NCBI RefSeq assembly: GCF_034347405.1
Contig: NZ_CP133778.1
Coordinates: 2,170,001 to 2,234,000, forward strand
Source: Pseudomonas sp. CCC3.1
GTDB lineage: Bacteria; Pseudomonadota; Gammaproteobacteria; Pseudomonadales; Pseudomonadaceae
Direction of reading: 5' to 3'
DNA: 64,000 bases
Position 1 is the stretch's first letter, and each line of letters opens with the position of its first letter. Position numbers and translations under genes: made by a program. The notes under the pieces are model-generated. The model searched no databases. It saw only the letters and a program-made list of their open reading frames with translations, and was not told the DNA's origin. Below are positions 7,598 through 17,278 of this stretch, piece after piece.

Positions 7598-10141
7598 TTA
7601 CCAGTCGTAGCTCAGGCGCGCGTAGTAGAAGCCGCCGCCAATGCCATAAGGCGTGTTGCGGTTGGCGTAAGGGTCTTCATGGTTGATGGTCGAGGCCAGC
7701 GTGTCAGGTTGGTTGGGTGGGCGTTTGTTGAACACGTTGTTCGCGCCGAGGGTGGCTTTCAGGTTGTCGGTCACCAGGTAGCTGACGGCCGCATCGGTGA
7801 TGAACGAGTCGCTGGTGGTGGAGTCCTGAGCGCGATTGAGCACGTTGTTCACCGCGCGGGTTTTCGAGTAGTAATGCTCGGTCAGTTGCACTATGAACTT
7901 GCCCAGTTGCCAGTCCAGCGAGGCACGGGCAATGTTTTGCGGCAGCGCTTCTTCGAGCAGGGTGATGCGCTCGCGGTCCAGCAGGCTGAGTCCGGCATTT
8001 TTCAGCACGGCCGGGTCGTTGACGCGCTGGACTTCAGTTTTGTTGCGCGCATAGCTCAGCCCCCAATGCGCCTTGCCATAGCGTTCGTAGTCGATGTCAT
8101 AGTCGAGCTTGAATTCGACACCACGGGTTTGGGTATCACCGAAGTTGGTGAAGTAACGCACTTGCTGCTGGCTGGTCAGGCCCGCGTCGGTCAGTGCTTT
8201 GGCCACCGCTGCGTTGTTGAAACCGTTGAAAGCGCCGGTGAGGAAGATCCGGTCACGAATGTTGATCTGGTACACGTCCACCGAGGCCGAGAGGCGATCG
8301 GTGGGGGTAAAGACCAGGCCGAAGCTGATGTTGGTGGATTTTTCCGGCTTGAGCTCCTTGGCGCCCAGTGCCTTGGCTGCCGGTGAGTCGGGACGTAGGG
8401 TGTCGTAGTAATACGAGATGTACGAGGTGTTGGTGATCGGGTCGTTGACCGGTTGTACCGTGGCACTTTGGTAGTTTTGCTCGGCCAGAGACGGTGCACG
8501 AAAACCATTGCTCAATGTGCCGCGTGCGGCGATGACGTCGTTGAACTGGTAGCGGTTGGAAAACTTGCCCGCGACCGCCGAACCGAAGTCTGAGTAGTCC
8601 TCGTAACGCACCGCCAGGCCGCTGTCCCATTTCTCGGTGATCTGCTGCGCGAAGTCGACGAAAAACGCAGTGTTATGCCGCGATTCGTCAAATTCAAACT
8701 GCGGGCTGAAGCCGGTCAGGAACGCCGAACCGGCCCCCGCCAGTTTGCCGCGCAGGTTGACCGCCGGGTAATCGTCCGGGTAACGGAAGCCGCCGCCCGC
8801 ATACGAGTAATACTCGCCCGAGCCCAGTGACAGGCTGTCGTAACGGTACTCGGTACCGACCGTGACGTTCAGCGGGTCGGCAAAAAAGCCGGTGTCAAAG
8901 GCGCGCTGGGCCGTCAGTGAGGCGATGCTTTCGGCAAATTTAAGGTCGCCTGCGTGCAGGTTTTGCAGGGGTAGCAAGGCCCCGAACGACGGGTTGGTGG
9001 TGTTGAGAATGTTGATGTCGGCGCGGTTCTGGCCGTAGCTCAGGCCCGCGTCCCAGTGCCAACCGAGGATGTCTTCGGCTTTGATGCCGAGGTTGACCTG
9101 CATGTCCTCTTCTTTGGTTTGCAGACGTGAGCTGTAGCCACCGGGCGTAGTGATGACGTTGGAAGTGGCGTTGGTTTCCGAACGGAACGAACCTTTGGCC
9201 TCCGACCTGCGCGGGCTGTAGGTGGCGAAGGAATACAGCTCAAGGTTGTCGTTCAGGGGCAAGCCGAGGTTGTAGGCGAAGCTGGTGCTTTCCTGGATCG
9301 GCACCACCTCGTAGTTTTCCGGCACGTTGCGGTTGGCGGTGGCTTCACGCGGATCGTTGGGCGCCGCATAAATTTGCCAGATGGCTTGGGTCGGGGCTTT
9401 CCATGGGCCAACGGTGTGGCTGTCGCCGGTGTTGAGGTACGACAGGCTAAGGTTCAGGAAACCGCCGTTTTCGCCCAGCGCGAACCCCGAGTTCAGGCCG
9501 CCGGTGTAGGTGGCACCCGCATCGCCCAAGCCGCCGACTTTGGACACGTCGTGGTTGTACTCGCCATAGGACACGTCTGCCGAGCCGCCGGAGGCTGCCG
9601 ATTTGAGGATCACGTTGATCACCCCGGCGATGGCGTCCGAGCCATATTGGGCAGCGGCGCCATCGGTCAGCACTTCAACCCGCTCGACCGCCGACAGGGG
9701 GATCAACCCCAGATCCGCGGCGGAGGAGCCCAGTGTCGCGCCCCCGCTGTTGTTGATCATCGACGTGCCGTGGCGTCGCTTGCCATTGACCAGCACCAGT
9801 ACCTGATTACCCGACAAACCGCGCAGCGATGAGCCGCCGACGTTCTTCGACAGGGCACCGCCGTTGCTGTTGATATTGATATAGGACGGGCTGACCAGTG
9901 ACAGCGCGCGGCGCAGATCGGTGGCGCCGGTTTCACGCAGGGTTTCGCCTTTGATCAATTGCACCGGTGACAAGGCTTTGAGGGCGGTGGTCTCGACGCG
10001 CGAACCGGTCACCACCACGGTTTGCAGTCGGTCTTTTTCGTAATCGGTTTCTGCTTTGGCGGTGTCAATGGGGGCGAAAGTGGCGGCGCCCATGGAGAAT
10101 ACGACACCGAGGGTATGACGACGGGAGTGGAGTGTGGACAT
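7598..10141 (-). CDS. TonB-dependent outer-membrane receptor
   Basis: A complete TBDR of 847 residues from the ATG at 10141. It has a signal peptide, a TonB box (TVVVTG), a plug domain (LRGLSGNQVLVLVNGKRRH, AAQYGSDAIAGVINVIL) and a barrel ending LSYDW. A longer frame upstream lacks a signal-like start, so the internal ATG was chosen, although its ribosome site is weak. It shares plug and barrel motifs with the receptors at 2-1990 and 46681-49185 but is more distant. It sits 54 bp upstream of one binding-protein gene and downstream of an SfnB-like gene. This gives a full outer- to inner-membrane import route when combined with the ABC genes. Confidence 0.95.
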   Translation of the reverse strand: MSTLHSRRHTLGVVFSMGAATFAPIDTAKAETDYEKDRLQTVVVTGSRVETTALKALSPVQLIKGETLRETGATDLRRALSLVSPSYININSNGGALSKNVGGSSLRGLSGNQVLVLVNGKRRHGTSMINNSGGATLGSSAADLGLIPLSAVERVEVLTDGAAAQYGSDAIAGVINVILKSAASGGSADVSYGEYNHDVSKVGGLGDAGATYTGGLNSGFALGENGGFLNLSLSYLNTGDSHTVGPWKAPTQAIWQIYAAPNDPREATANRNVPENYEVVPIQESTSFAYNLGLPLNDNLELYSFATYSPRRSEAKGSFRSETNATSNVITTPGGYSSRLQTKEEDMQVNLGIKAEDILGWHWDAGLSYGQNRADINILNTTNPSFGALLPLQNLHAGDLKFAESIASLTAQRAFDTGFFADPLNVTVGTEYRYDSLSLGSGEYYSYAGGGFRYPDDYPAVNLRGKLAGAGSAFLTGFSPQFEFDESRHNTAFFVDFAQQITEKWDSGLAVRYEDYSDFGSAVAGKFSNRYQFNDVIAARGTLSNGFRAPSLAEQNYQSATVQPVNDPITNTSYISYYYDTLRPDSPAAKALGAKELKPEKSTNISFGLVFTPTDRLSASVDVYQINIRDRIFLTGAFNGFNNAAVAKALTDAGLTSQQQVRYFTNFGDTQTRGVEFKLDYDIDYERYGKAHWGLSYARNKTEVQRVNDPAVLKNAGLSLLDRERITLLEEALPQNIARASLDWQLGKFIVQLTEHYYSKTRAVNNVLNRAQDSTTSDSFITDAAVSYLVTDNLKATLGANNVFNKRPPNQPDTLASTINHEDPYANRNTPYGIGGGFYYARLSYDW

Positions 10142-10316
10142 GTGTGTTTGCCTGGTATTGCCTCTGCATTTTATTAAGTGTGTGCAGTAGTGAGTCGACG
10201 CTGGCTGGTTTAAGCCTGGCAAGTGTGTGGGCAGTGTGGCGGCTGATGCCGCTCTTTAAATCGGTAGACGTTTTGGGGGAGCGTTGTCTCCTGGGTCAGT
10301 GATGGAATCGGGGTGA

Positions 10317-11501
10317 TCAGCCCAGCAGGTGATACTTGCCGATCAGGTTGAATTTCCAGGCCACCGGGTCGTGCACGGTGTGGGTCCGGGCGTTGCGCCA
10401 ATGGCGGTCGAAACCGTATTCGAGGCGCGTTGAACTGGCGCCACCGAGCTGGAACAACGTATTGCTGGCCAGCAGTGCGGCTTCGGTGGTGAGGATTTTT
10501 GCCGTCGCCAACGCTGAAGAGACTTTTTCTGATGGCCCTGGCCCCTGTTCCGCGGTCACCTCGTCGAACGTCAAGGCGGCGCGTTCCAGCACCGCTTCGC
10601 CGGCATGAATGCGGGTGTGCAGGTCGCCGATGATGGCCAGTACATACGGGTCTTGCGACACGGCTTCGACCCCGGTGCGCAGGTAAGGGCGGGCGTGTTC
10701 GCGGACATAATCGAGTGTGTCCTTGAACGCGGCACGGGCGATTCCCAAGTCGAGCGCGCTGTGAAACAAATCGGGAATGCCATAGGTATTGGCGGTGCTC
10801 TTGCCCAGTTCCGAGTTCAAAACGTGGCTGTGTTCAACCCGCACGTTGTCCAGCAGCAAAGTGCCGCTGGCGGTGGTGCGCTGGCCGAAACCGTCCCAGT
10901 CATCAATGATCGTCAGCCCTGGCGCATGGCGGTCCAGCACGGCGGTTTTCGACAGGCCGTCCTCGTCGACACAACCAATGGAAATCAGCTGTGAAAACAG
11001 CGCGCCGGTGGAGTAGGCCTTGGACCCGTTGACCCGGTAATGATCGCCTTCGCGGGTGATCCGGGTGCGTGTGGTGCCAGCGGGCAGGCTGCCACCTTCG
11101 GCGTGTCCGTTGCCCCAGCGATAGCCCTGCAGGATCTTGCCGAAAAACAGCTGTTTCTGTTCTTCGCGGCCCACCGCCTCGATCACGCTGGAAGCCAGGA
11201 TAATGCTTAGCAGCAGTTGCCCGATGGAGGCGTCGGCCTCGCCAATGGCGGCCACCACGCGGGTCAGGGTCAGGTATGAAACATAAGCGCCACCGTACTC
11301 GCGGGGCACACGGATGGCCAGCAGCCCGCTCAGTGCGCAGTCTTCCAGCTCTTGCCAGGGCAACAGGCGTTCGACATCGCGGCGTTGGGCATTGAGCTTG
11401 AATCTGGCCGCCAGATGTTCGGCGACGTCCACGGCCTCCTGGTCGCTGCGGATGATATGAGCAATCACCGGCGGTTGAAGGTCGAGCAGTGCATCGGTCA
11501 T
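10317..11501 (-). CDS. SfnB/DszC-like flavin enzyme (acyl-CoA dehydrogenase fold)
   Basis: A 394-residue acyl-CoA dehydrogenase-fold protein of the SfnB 'sulfur acquisition oxidoreductase' type. TIIDDWDGFGQRTTASGTLLLDNV and the C-terminal FDRHWRNARTHTVHDPVAWK align with dibenzothiophene monooxygenase DszC, including its His pair (here His374 and His377). The acyl-CoA dehydrogenase catalytic Glu region is not recognisable. DszC-type enzymes use FMNH2 and O2 to oxygenate sulfides to sulfoxides or sulfones. A His that I align to DszC His92 is Ile here, unlike the paralog at 44133. It lies between a binding-protein gene and a TBDR gene on the same strand. Confidence 0.85.
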   Translation of the reverse strand: MTDALLDLQPPVIAHIIRSDQEAVDVAEHLAARFKLNAQRRDVERLLPWQELEDCALSGLLAIRVPREYGGAYVSYLTLTRVVAAIGEADASIGQLLLSIILASSVIEAVGREEQKQLFFGKILQGYRWGNGHAEGGSLPAGTTRTRITREGDHYRVNGSKAYSTGALFSQLISIGCVDEDGLSKTAVLDRHAPGLTIIDDWDGFGQRTTASGTLLLDNVRVEHSHVLNSELGKSTANTYGIPDLFHSALDLGIARAAFKDTLDYVREHARPYLRTGVEAVSQDPYVLAIIGDLHTRIHAGEAVLERAALTFDEVTAEQGPGPSEKVSSALATAKILTTEAALLASNTLFQLGGASSTRLEYGFDRHWRNARTHTVHDPVAWKFNLIGKYHLLG

Positions 11502-11542
11502 GGAACAGTCCTTTTTGTTTCTGTTAGGGGAATTACGCGGCG

Positions 11543-13132
11543 CTACGCTTGATAACGGGCATCGGCGAAGTTGCCGTACAGCGCTTCTGATGAGTTGAAA
11601 AAGTCTTTCAGTTGCTTCTGCGTCACCACCACCACGGTGGGCGAGACGATGGGGATCTTCGGCAGGTCCGTCAGCACGATCTGCTGGAATTCGTCGTACC
11701 AGGCTTTGCGTTTCACCGGGTCGACCTCGGACTGGCCCAGGTCGAGCAGTTCATCGACCCGTTTGTTGGCATAGCGGGCGCCGTTGGAGAACGCGATGCC
11801 GGGTTTGAAGTTGCTTGAATGGTAGAAACGCTGCGTGCCCATCACCGGGTCCGGGCCTGCTGTAGCGGTGATCAAGGTGGTGTCAAAGTCGCGTCGGGTG
11901 TAGACACGGTTCACGTATTCGGGGAAGTCCTGCGAACGGATCACCAGCTTGACCCCGATCTTGGCCAGATTGCTGCGCAGGTAATGGGCGATTTGCAGGG
12001 TTTCACTGGCGGGGTTGGGGTCGTTGAAAATCGTCAGGCGAATGCCGTTGGCGTCTTTTTTAAGGCCGGCTTCTTCGAGCAGGGCTTCGGCTTTTTTCAG
12101 GTCGAAAGGGTAGCGCGGCACGTTGTCGTTGTAGAAGTCGCTCATGCCCGGTGGAATGGTGCTGTACGCCGGTTGAGCAAAGCCGAAGTAGATATTCTTG
12201 ATCACAAAGTCGCGGTCGATGGCGTGCGCAAATGCCTGGCGCACGCGCACGTCCTGGAACACCGGTTTCTCCAGGTTGAACTCAAAGCCGACCAGGCCGG
12301 GCGAGTAGGGCGCGCTGATTTCACTGACCTGCAACTGGCTGATGCCGCGCAGACGCTTGACGTTGCTCAGGGCCACCGAGGCCAGTTGCACGGCTTGGGT
12401 TTCCAGGGCGGCCGAGGCGGCGGTCAGGTCGGGGATGACACGGAAGATCAACGCGTCCAGATGAGGCTTGCCCGCGTCCCAATACTGCTCGTTGCGCACC
12501 AGATTGATCGACACACCGCGATCCCAGCGCTCGAACTTGAACGGCCCGGTGCCGATGGGCTTGATGTTGTACGGGTTGGTCAGCGGGTTGCCGTCGGCAT
12601 ACAAATGCTTGGGCAATACCTGGGCATCGGTCGACGACAGCGCACTGAGCAAGTATGGGGCTGGGGTCGACAGTGTCAGTACCACCTGCAACGGCGTCGG
12701 GGTTTGAACTGTGCTGACCGGGGCGAAGGTGGTGATGCCCCGTGAGTTGAACGTGCGCCAGATGTTTTCCAGGGTGAACGCCACGTCCGCAGAGGTGAAC
12801 GGTTGGCCGTCATGCCAGGTCACGCCGGGGCGCAGGTTGAAGGTGTAGACCAGGCCGTCATCACTGACCTGCCAATCGGTGGCCAGGCGTGGCACGGGCT
12901 GGCGCTGGGCGTTATACGACAGCAGGCCGTCGAACACCTTGCTGGTCACGGTGTAGATCGTGCCATCGGTGGTCAGCGCGTTGGTCAGGATGGAAGGTTC
13001 AGGGAATTGCGACACCACAAGGGTCTGTTTGCCGTCGACGGCGGCGAATACCCCGGATGCCTGGCTCAACAGACCGGCACCCGCCGTCAGAATGATGGAA
13101 TCCTTGATAAACAGCCTTCTGGAAATCGACAT
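11543..13132 (-). CDS. ABC transporter substrate-binding protein, oligopeptide type, Tat-exported
   Basis: A 529-residue family-5 solute-binding protein. The chosen ATG at 13132 has AAAGGTG just upstream and yields MSISRRLFIKDSIILTAGAG, an exact S-R-R-x-F-I-K twin-arginine signal; a start seven codons earlier spoils it. Binding-protein motifs include TWHDGQPFTSADVAFTLENI and KPIGTGPFKFERW. It is the first gene of the minus-strand run and is divergent from the permease genes, with which it shares the 13133-13443 control region. It is clearly paralogous to the protein at 5951-7543 (FAHAIDRDFVIKNI against FAHAIDKDFILKHI). Confidence 0.93.
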   Translation of the reverse strand: MSISRRLFIKDSIILTAGAGLLSQASGVFAAVDGKQTLVVSQFPEPSILTNALTTDGTIYTVTSKVFDGLLSYNAQRQPVPRLATDWQVSDDGLVYTFNLRPGVTWHDGQPFTSADVAFTLENIWRTFNSRGITTFAPVSTVQTPTPLQVVLTLSTPAPYLLSALSSTDAQVLPKHLYADGNPLTNPYNIKPIGTGPFKFERWDRGVSINLVRNEQYWDAGKPHLDALIFRVIPDLTAASAALETQAVQLASVALSNVKRLRGISQLQVSEISAPYSPGLVGFEFNLEKPVFQDVRVRQAFAHAIDRDFVIKNIYFGFAQPAYSTIPPGMSDFYNDNVPRYPFDLKKAEALLEEAGLKKDANGIRLTIFNDPNPASETLQIAHYLRSNLAKIGVKLVIRSQDFPEYVNRVYTRRDFDTTLITATAGPDPVMGTQRFYHSSNFKPGIAFSNGARYANKRVDELLDLGQSEVDPVKRKAWYDEFQQIVLTDLPKIPIVSPTVVVVTQKQLKDFFNSSEALYGNFADARYQA

Positions 13133-13443
13133 GCAGCACCTTTCGCAAAACAAGTAATAAGAAGACGCACGACATTCAGTTCTATGGTTAGAACTAAAAG
13201 AGGCACTTTATGAATGTGTTCAATGAAGGGCTGTTCTGTTGGTTTCAAAACAGTGACGCGAGCCTAGCGGATAGTTTTAATCATATTCAAGGCCCTTAGT
13301 TATAACGTTAAGTGCAGGTTTAATAGCCGACGTGATAATAAGTTTAGAACTTTTTTGTCGGTGTTAGCGTGCGCGATTTGCTGTATTAGTGTTGGCCGTT
13401 AAATAAACACCCCTTTCAATTGATTGTTTTTGCAGAGAACTCA
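13133..13443. other. Divergent control region, A+T-rich
   Basis: This 311-bp interval separates the minus-strand binding-protein operon from the plus-strand permease operon and is markedly richer in A+T than its surroundings. It must hold both promoters. I looked on both strands for GG-N10-GC (sigma-54 -24/-12) spacing and found none, so sigma-70-type promoters are likelier. I cannot name an operator. Confidence 0.5.
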
Positions 13444-14463
13444 ATGCTGACCAGCACTCTTTATCAGCGTTTAACCCGACTCGTGAAATCGGGGTTTCGA
13501 GGGCCCTTGTTTCGCGCCTTGCCGACAGCCGCGGGGGTGATTGTTCTCAATTTTATTTTGCTGCAGATGGTGCCCGGTGATGCGGTGGACGCGCTGGTTG
13601 CCGAAGCAGGGTCGGCCACGGCCGAAACCACCCAGTTGCTGCGTCAGCAATACGGTCTGGACAAATCGTCGCTGGCCCAGTTTGGTGACTATATCGGCCA
13701 GTTGTCGCAACTGAGCCTGGGGGACTCGCCGCGTTATGGCATCCCGGTGCTTGAGGTCATTAGCCAGCGTTTGCCCAACACCTTGCTGCTGATGGGCCTG
13801 GCACTGTTCATCTCGGTCGGCGTGGGGGTCAGCCTCGGCGTGATCATGGCGTTGTGGGCAGGCAAGTGGCCGGATCGGCTGCTGTCTTCGGTGGTGTTTG
13901 TGCTGTATTCGACGCCCGGCTTCTGGATCGGGCTGATGGCCATTGTCCTGTTCGCAGTCAAGCTCGACTGGCTGCCTGCGGGTGGCGACGGCACCATCGG
14001 CGCGGGCCTGACCGGGATCGACAAATGGGTCGACAAGTTGCAGTACGCGATATTGCCCGCGCTGACCTTGGCCAGTTTCTTCGTTGCTATTTACGCCCGT
14101 CTGACTCGCGCGTCGGTCCTCGATGTACTGACCCAGGACTATGTGCGCACTGCCCGAGCTAAAGGCCTGTCGCCGTGGCGCATTACCTGGCGCCATGTGC
14201 TGCGCAATGCGTTGCTGCCGCTGACCACCGTGGCGGGCGCGCATTTGGGGGGGCTGTTGGGCGGGGCGGCGGTAGCTGAAACCGTATTCGGCTGGCCGGG
14301 CATCGGCCGCCTGACCCTGGAAGCGGTGCAAGCCCGTGAATACAAAGTGTTGCTGGGCATCCTGTTGATGTCCTCGTTTATCGTGATCATTGCCAATTTG
14401 CTGGTGGACTGGTTGCACATGCGGCTGGACCCGCGCATCGCCGCCCGATTGAAGGGAGGTTGA
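13444..14463 (+). CDS. ABC transporter permease, DppB/GsiC-like
   Basis: A 339-residue inner-membrane permease of the oligopeptide/nickel importer class with about six membrane segments. FILLQMVPGDAVDALV near residue 30, a large helical core, and the EAA-type loop DYVRTARAKGLSPWRITWRHVLRNALLP (~230-257) that docks the ATPase are visible. The ATG at 13444 is preferred to an ATG eight codons earlier because AGAGA precedes it. It is the first gene of a four-gene plus-strand operon. It works with the next permease and ATPase and receives substrate from the two binding proteins encoded opposite. Confidence 0.93.
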   Translation: MLTSTLYQRLTRLVKSGFRGPLFRALPTAAGVIVLNFILLQMVPGDAVDALVAEAGSATAETTQLLRQQYGLDKSSLAQFGDYIGQLSQLSLGDSPRYGIPVLEVISQRLPNTLLLMGLALFISVGVGVSLGVIMALWAGKWPDRLLSSVVFVLYSTPGFWIGLMAIVLFAVKLDWLPAGGDGTIGAGLTGIDKWVDKLQYAILPALTLASFFVAIYARLTRASVLDVLTQDYVRTARAKGLSPWRITWRHVLRNALLPLTTVAGAHLGGLLGGAAVAETVFGWPGIGRLTLEAVQAREYKVLLGILLMSSFIVIIANLLVDWLHMRLDPRIAARLKGG

Positions 14464-14466
14464 AGC

Positions 14467-15462
14467 ATGAGTCTTGATACCCCAAGCACGTCGCTGGACT
14501 TATCGCGCCCCACGCTCAGTGGTTGGCGTCAGCAGCTGGGCAGTGTGCTGCTGGGGCGCTGGGCGCCTGGCGGCCAGCGCCCGCAGGTACACACTGACGA
14601 TTTACTGCAAGCGCCTCGCAGCCATTGGCCCGTCGCTCGCGCGTTATTGCATTCGCCGGGTGCGGTGCTGGGCCTGTCGGTGCTGCTGTTTATTGTGCTC
14701 ATGGCCCTGAGCGCCAACTATTGGTACCCCGGTGACCCGCTGGACATGGTCGGGCAGCCGCTGCTGTCGCCCGGTGAAGACTGGGAATTCCCTTTGGGGA
14801 CCGACGCACTGGGACGTGATCTGGCGGCGGGCATCGTGCATGGGGCACGGGTTTCACTGCTGGTGGGGATCACGGCAGCGCTGGTCAGTGTGTTGATCGG
14901 CACCCTGATCGGGGCGCTGGCAGGTTATTTCGGCGGCCGGGTCGACCGGGTGCTGACGTGGTTGATCGAAATATTCCAGACCACGCCCTCGTTTTTGCTG
15001 GTCGTGGTCGTGGTCTCCATCACCCAGTCAACCGTAGGCATCATCGCGGTGGTCATCGGTCTGACCTCTTGGGACACGGTTGCGCGACTGGTCCGTGCCG
15101 AATTTCGGGCATTGCTGGGTGCCGACTTCGTACTGGCTGCGCGCAGTGTTGGCTACAGCACGGGGTGGATCATCTTTCGTGAAGTGCTCCCCAATGCGTT
15201 GCCGCCGATCATCATCACCGCCTCGGTGATCGTCGCGTCGGCGATCCTCACCGAGTCGTCCCTTTCGTTTTTAGGCGTAGGCGACCCGAACAACATCAGC
15301 TGGGGCAGCATGATTGGCAGCGGTCGCGACATGTTGCGCAGCGCGTTGTACCTCACCGCTATTCCAGGGCTGGCGCTGGTGATCACGGTTTTTAGTCTCA
15401 ATTTGGTAGGTGACGCCTTGATCAGTGCCTTGAACCCACGACTGCGCGGGAGAACCGCATGA
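14467..15462 (+). CDS. ABC transporter permease, DppC/GsiD-like
   Basis: A 331-residue partner permease. A ~75-residue cytoplasmic lead precedes the first membrane helix (VLGLSVLLFIVLMALSA). The N-C domain landmark FPLGTDALGRDLAAGIVHGARVSLLVG and the EAA loop (LVRAEFRALLGADFVLAARSVG) are typical of DppC. It starts three bases after the previous stop with GGAGG upstream, and its own stop overlaps the next start (ATGA), so all three transporter genes are translationally coupled. The closing LNLVGDALISALNPRLRGR is the usual DppC end. Confidence 0.94.
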   Translation: MSLDTPSTSLDLSRPTLSGWRQQLGSVLLGRWAPGGQRPQVHTDDLLQAPRSHWPVARALLHSPGAVLGLSVLLFIVLMALSANYWYPGDPLDMVGQPLLSPGEDWEFPLGTDALGRDLAAGIVHGARVSLLVGITAALVSVLIGTLIGALAGYFGGRVDRVLTWLIEIFQTTPSFLLVVVVVSITQSTVGIIAVVIGLTSWDTVARLVRAEFRALLGADFVLAARSVGYSTGWIIFREVLPNALPPIIITASVIVASAILTESSLSFLGVGDPNNISWGSMIGSGRDMLRSALYLTAIPGLALVITVFSLNLVGDALISALNPRLRGRTA

Positions 15463-17249
15463 ATGCTGTAGTTAACGTCGATGATCATCGCCACATATTG
15501 CTTAACGTCTCGGACTTGCGGGTCAACTATGGCCAATACCACGCCGTAAAAGGCGTGAGTTTTGAGGTGGCTCGGGGGGAAACCCTGGCGTTGGTGGGGG
15601 AGTCGGGGTGCGGAAAGTCGACCACCGCCATGGCGATCATGCGCCTGCTGGGCGGTCGCGCCGAACTCAGTGGGCGCGTTGATTTTGATGGGCAGGACCT
15701 GTCCGCTATCAGTGATCCGTTGATGCGCAGCCTGCGCGGCAACGATATTTCGATGGTTTTTCAAGACCCCATGACCTCACTGAACCCGGTGCTGAGCATT
15801 GGCGAACAGATCGGTGAAGTGCTGCGCCGCCATCGCGGCCTGTCGCGCAAGGACGCCCGTGCCGAGTCGCTGGCATTGCTCAAGAAAGTCCGTATTCCTA
15901 ACGCAGAAGCGCGTCTGGATGACTTCGCGCACAACTTGTCCGGTGGCCAGCGTCAGCGGGTCATGATCGCCATTGCCGTAGCCTGCAAGCCGCGATTACT
16001 GATTGCGGACGAGCCGACCACTGCGCTCGACGTGACCGTGCAGGCGCACATCCTGCAATTGCTCAAGGAGTTGAGCGAAGAGTACGCAATGGGCCTGCTG
16101 CTGATCACCCACGACCTCGGTGTGGTGGGGCAATGGGCCGATCGCGTGGCAGTGATGTACGACGGCCTGATCGTGGAAAGTGGCAGCACCGAAGCGATCT
16201 TCACTGCGCCGCAGCATCCTTATACACAAGGCCTGCTGGGCGCCTCGCTGCGCCTGGACAGCGATTCGCATTACGCCAACGCCTCGCTGCCGGAAATCAA
16301 CGTGCGGCGCAGTGAAGGCGGGGCTATCCAGTTTGAACTGCACAGTTATCCGCGCACGGCCAAGGCCCATGAGCCGGTACTGGACGCGGCACACCAGCCG
16401 ATTTTGGACGTTCGCAACCTGCGCACCGAATACAAAACCCGTCAGGGCCTGGTGGCGGCGGTCGATGACGTGTCGTTCCAGATTCAGCCGGGTGAAACCC
16501 TGGGGTTGGTAGGGGAGTCCGGGTGCGGCAAGTCGACCTTGAGCAAAACCATCTTGGGCCTGATTCGCGCCAGTTCCGGCGAAATCCTGCTCAATGGCAC
16601 CGATATTTCGGCATTGAGCGAGAAACAGCTGCGCAGTCACCGACCCTTTATGCAGATGGTCTTTCAGGACCCGTACGGTTCACTGAACCCCAAACACAGC
16701 GTGTACCGCATTCTCGACGGGGTCCTGAAAAACCACGGCATCAAAGAAGCGCAGCAGCGCAGCCAGCGCATTCTGGAAATCATCGCCCGGGTCGGCTTGC
16801 CGTTAGCGGCGGTGTGGAAGTACCCGCACGAATTTTCCGGCGGCCAGCGTCAGCGCATCGGCATTGCTCGTGCGTTGATCTTGCGCCCATCGTTGGTGAT
16901 CCTCGACGAAGCGGTGTCTTCGCTGGATGTTTCGGTGCGCGCGCAGATCCTTAACCTGCTCGCAGATCTCAAAGACGAATTCGGCTTGTCCTACCTGTTC
17001 ATCTCGCACGATCTGTCAGTGGTCAAGTACATGGCTGACCGGGTGCTGGTGATGCACGACGGCAAAATTGTCGAAGAGGGCGCCCATGACGGAATCTGGA
17101 AACACGCCCGCCACGACTACACCAAAAAACTCATCGGCTCGGTGCCGGTGCCGCGTTACCCGGTCAGCGACGAAGAGTCGGTGCCCTACACGAATTCGGC
17201 CTGGCAGGACCTGCCAGTGGCCATGCTGTTGTCGCGTTTCGCGATCTAG
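15459..17249 (+). CDS. ABC transporter ATP-binding protein with two fused ATPase domains (GsiA-like)
   Basis: A 596-residue double nucleotide-binding subunit, equivalent to fused DppD and DppF. Walker A motifs (GESGCGKST) lie near residues 47 and 352, signature motifs LSGGQRQR and FSGGQRQR near 165 and 465, and Walker B segments LLIADEP and LVILDEA follow each. Each half is trailed by an oligopeptide-ATPase C-terminal extension (TAPQHPYTQGLL after the first). One such protein suffices to power the DppB/DppC-like pair. It overlaps the preceding permease gene by four bases and is followed after 29 bp by an aldo/keto reductase gene. Confidence 0.95.
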   Translation: MNAVVNVDDHRHILLNVSDLRVNYGQYHAVKGVSFEVARGETLALVGESGCGKSTTAMAIMRLLGGRAELSGRVDFDGQDLSAISDPLMRSLRGNDISMVFQDPMTSLNPVLSIGEQIGEVLRRHRGLSRKDARAESLALLKKVRIPNAEARLDDFAHNLSGGQRQRVMIAIAVACKPRLLIADEPTTALDVTVQAHILQLLKELSEEYAMGLLLITHDLGVVGQWADRVAVMYDGLIVESGSTEAIFTAPQHPYTQGLLGASLRLDSDSHYANASLPEINVRRSEGGAIQFELHSYPRTAKAHEPVLDAAHQPILDVRNLRTEYKTRQGLVAAVDDVSFQIQPGETLGLVGESGCGKSTLSKTILGLIRASSGEILLNGTDISALSEKQLRSHRPFMQMVFQDPYGSLNPKHSVYRILDGVLKNHGIKEAQQRSQRILEIIARVGLPLAAVWKYPHEFSGGQRQRIGIARALILRPSLVILDEAVSSLDVSVRAQILNLLADLKDEFGLSYLFISHDLSVVKYMADRVLVMHDGKIVEEGAHDGIWKHARHDYTKKLIGSVPVPRYPVSDEESVPYTNSAWQDLPVAMLLSRFAI

Positions 17250-17278
17250 TCAATGAAAAGACCATTAGGGGAGTGAAC

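Noticed and set aside
11819..12745. 308-codon plus-strand open frame across the second binding-protein gene
   Set aside because: It is antisense to a well-supported Tat-exported binding protein; composition is Gly/Val/Arg-biased and no family is recognisable.
13133..13443. Sigma-54 promoters for the sulfur operons, as known for sfn genes
   Set aside because: No GG-N10-GC spacing found on either strand.
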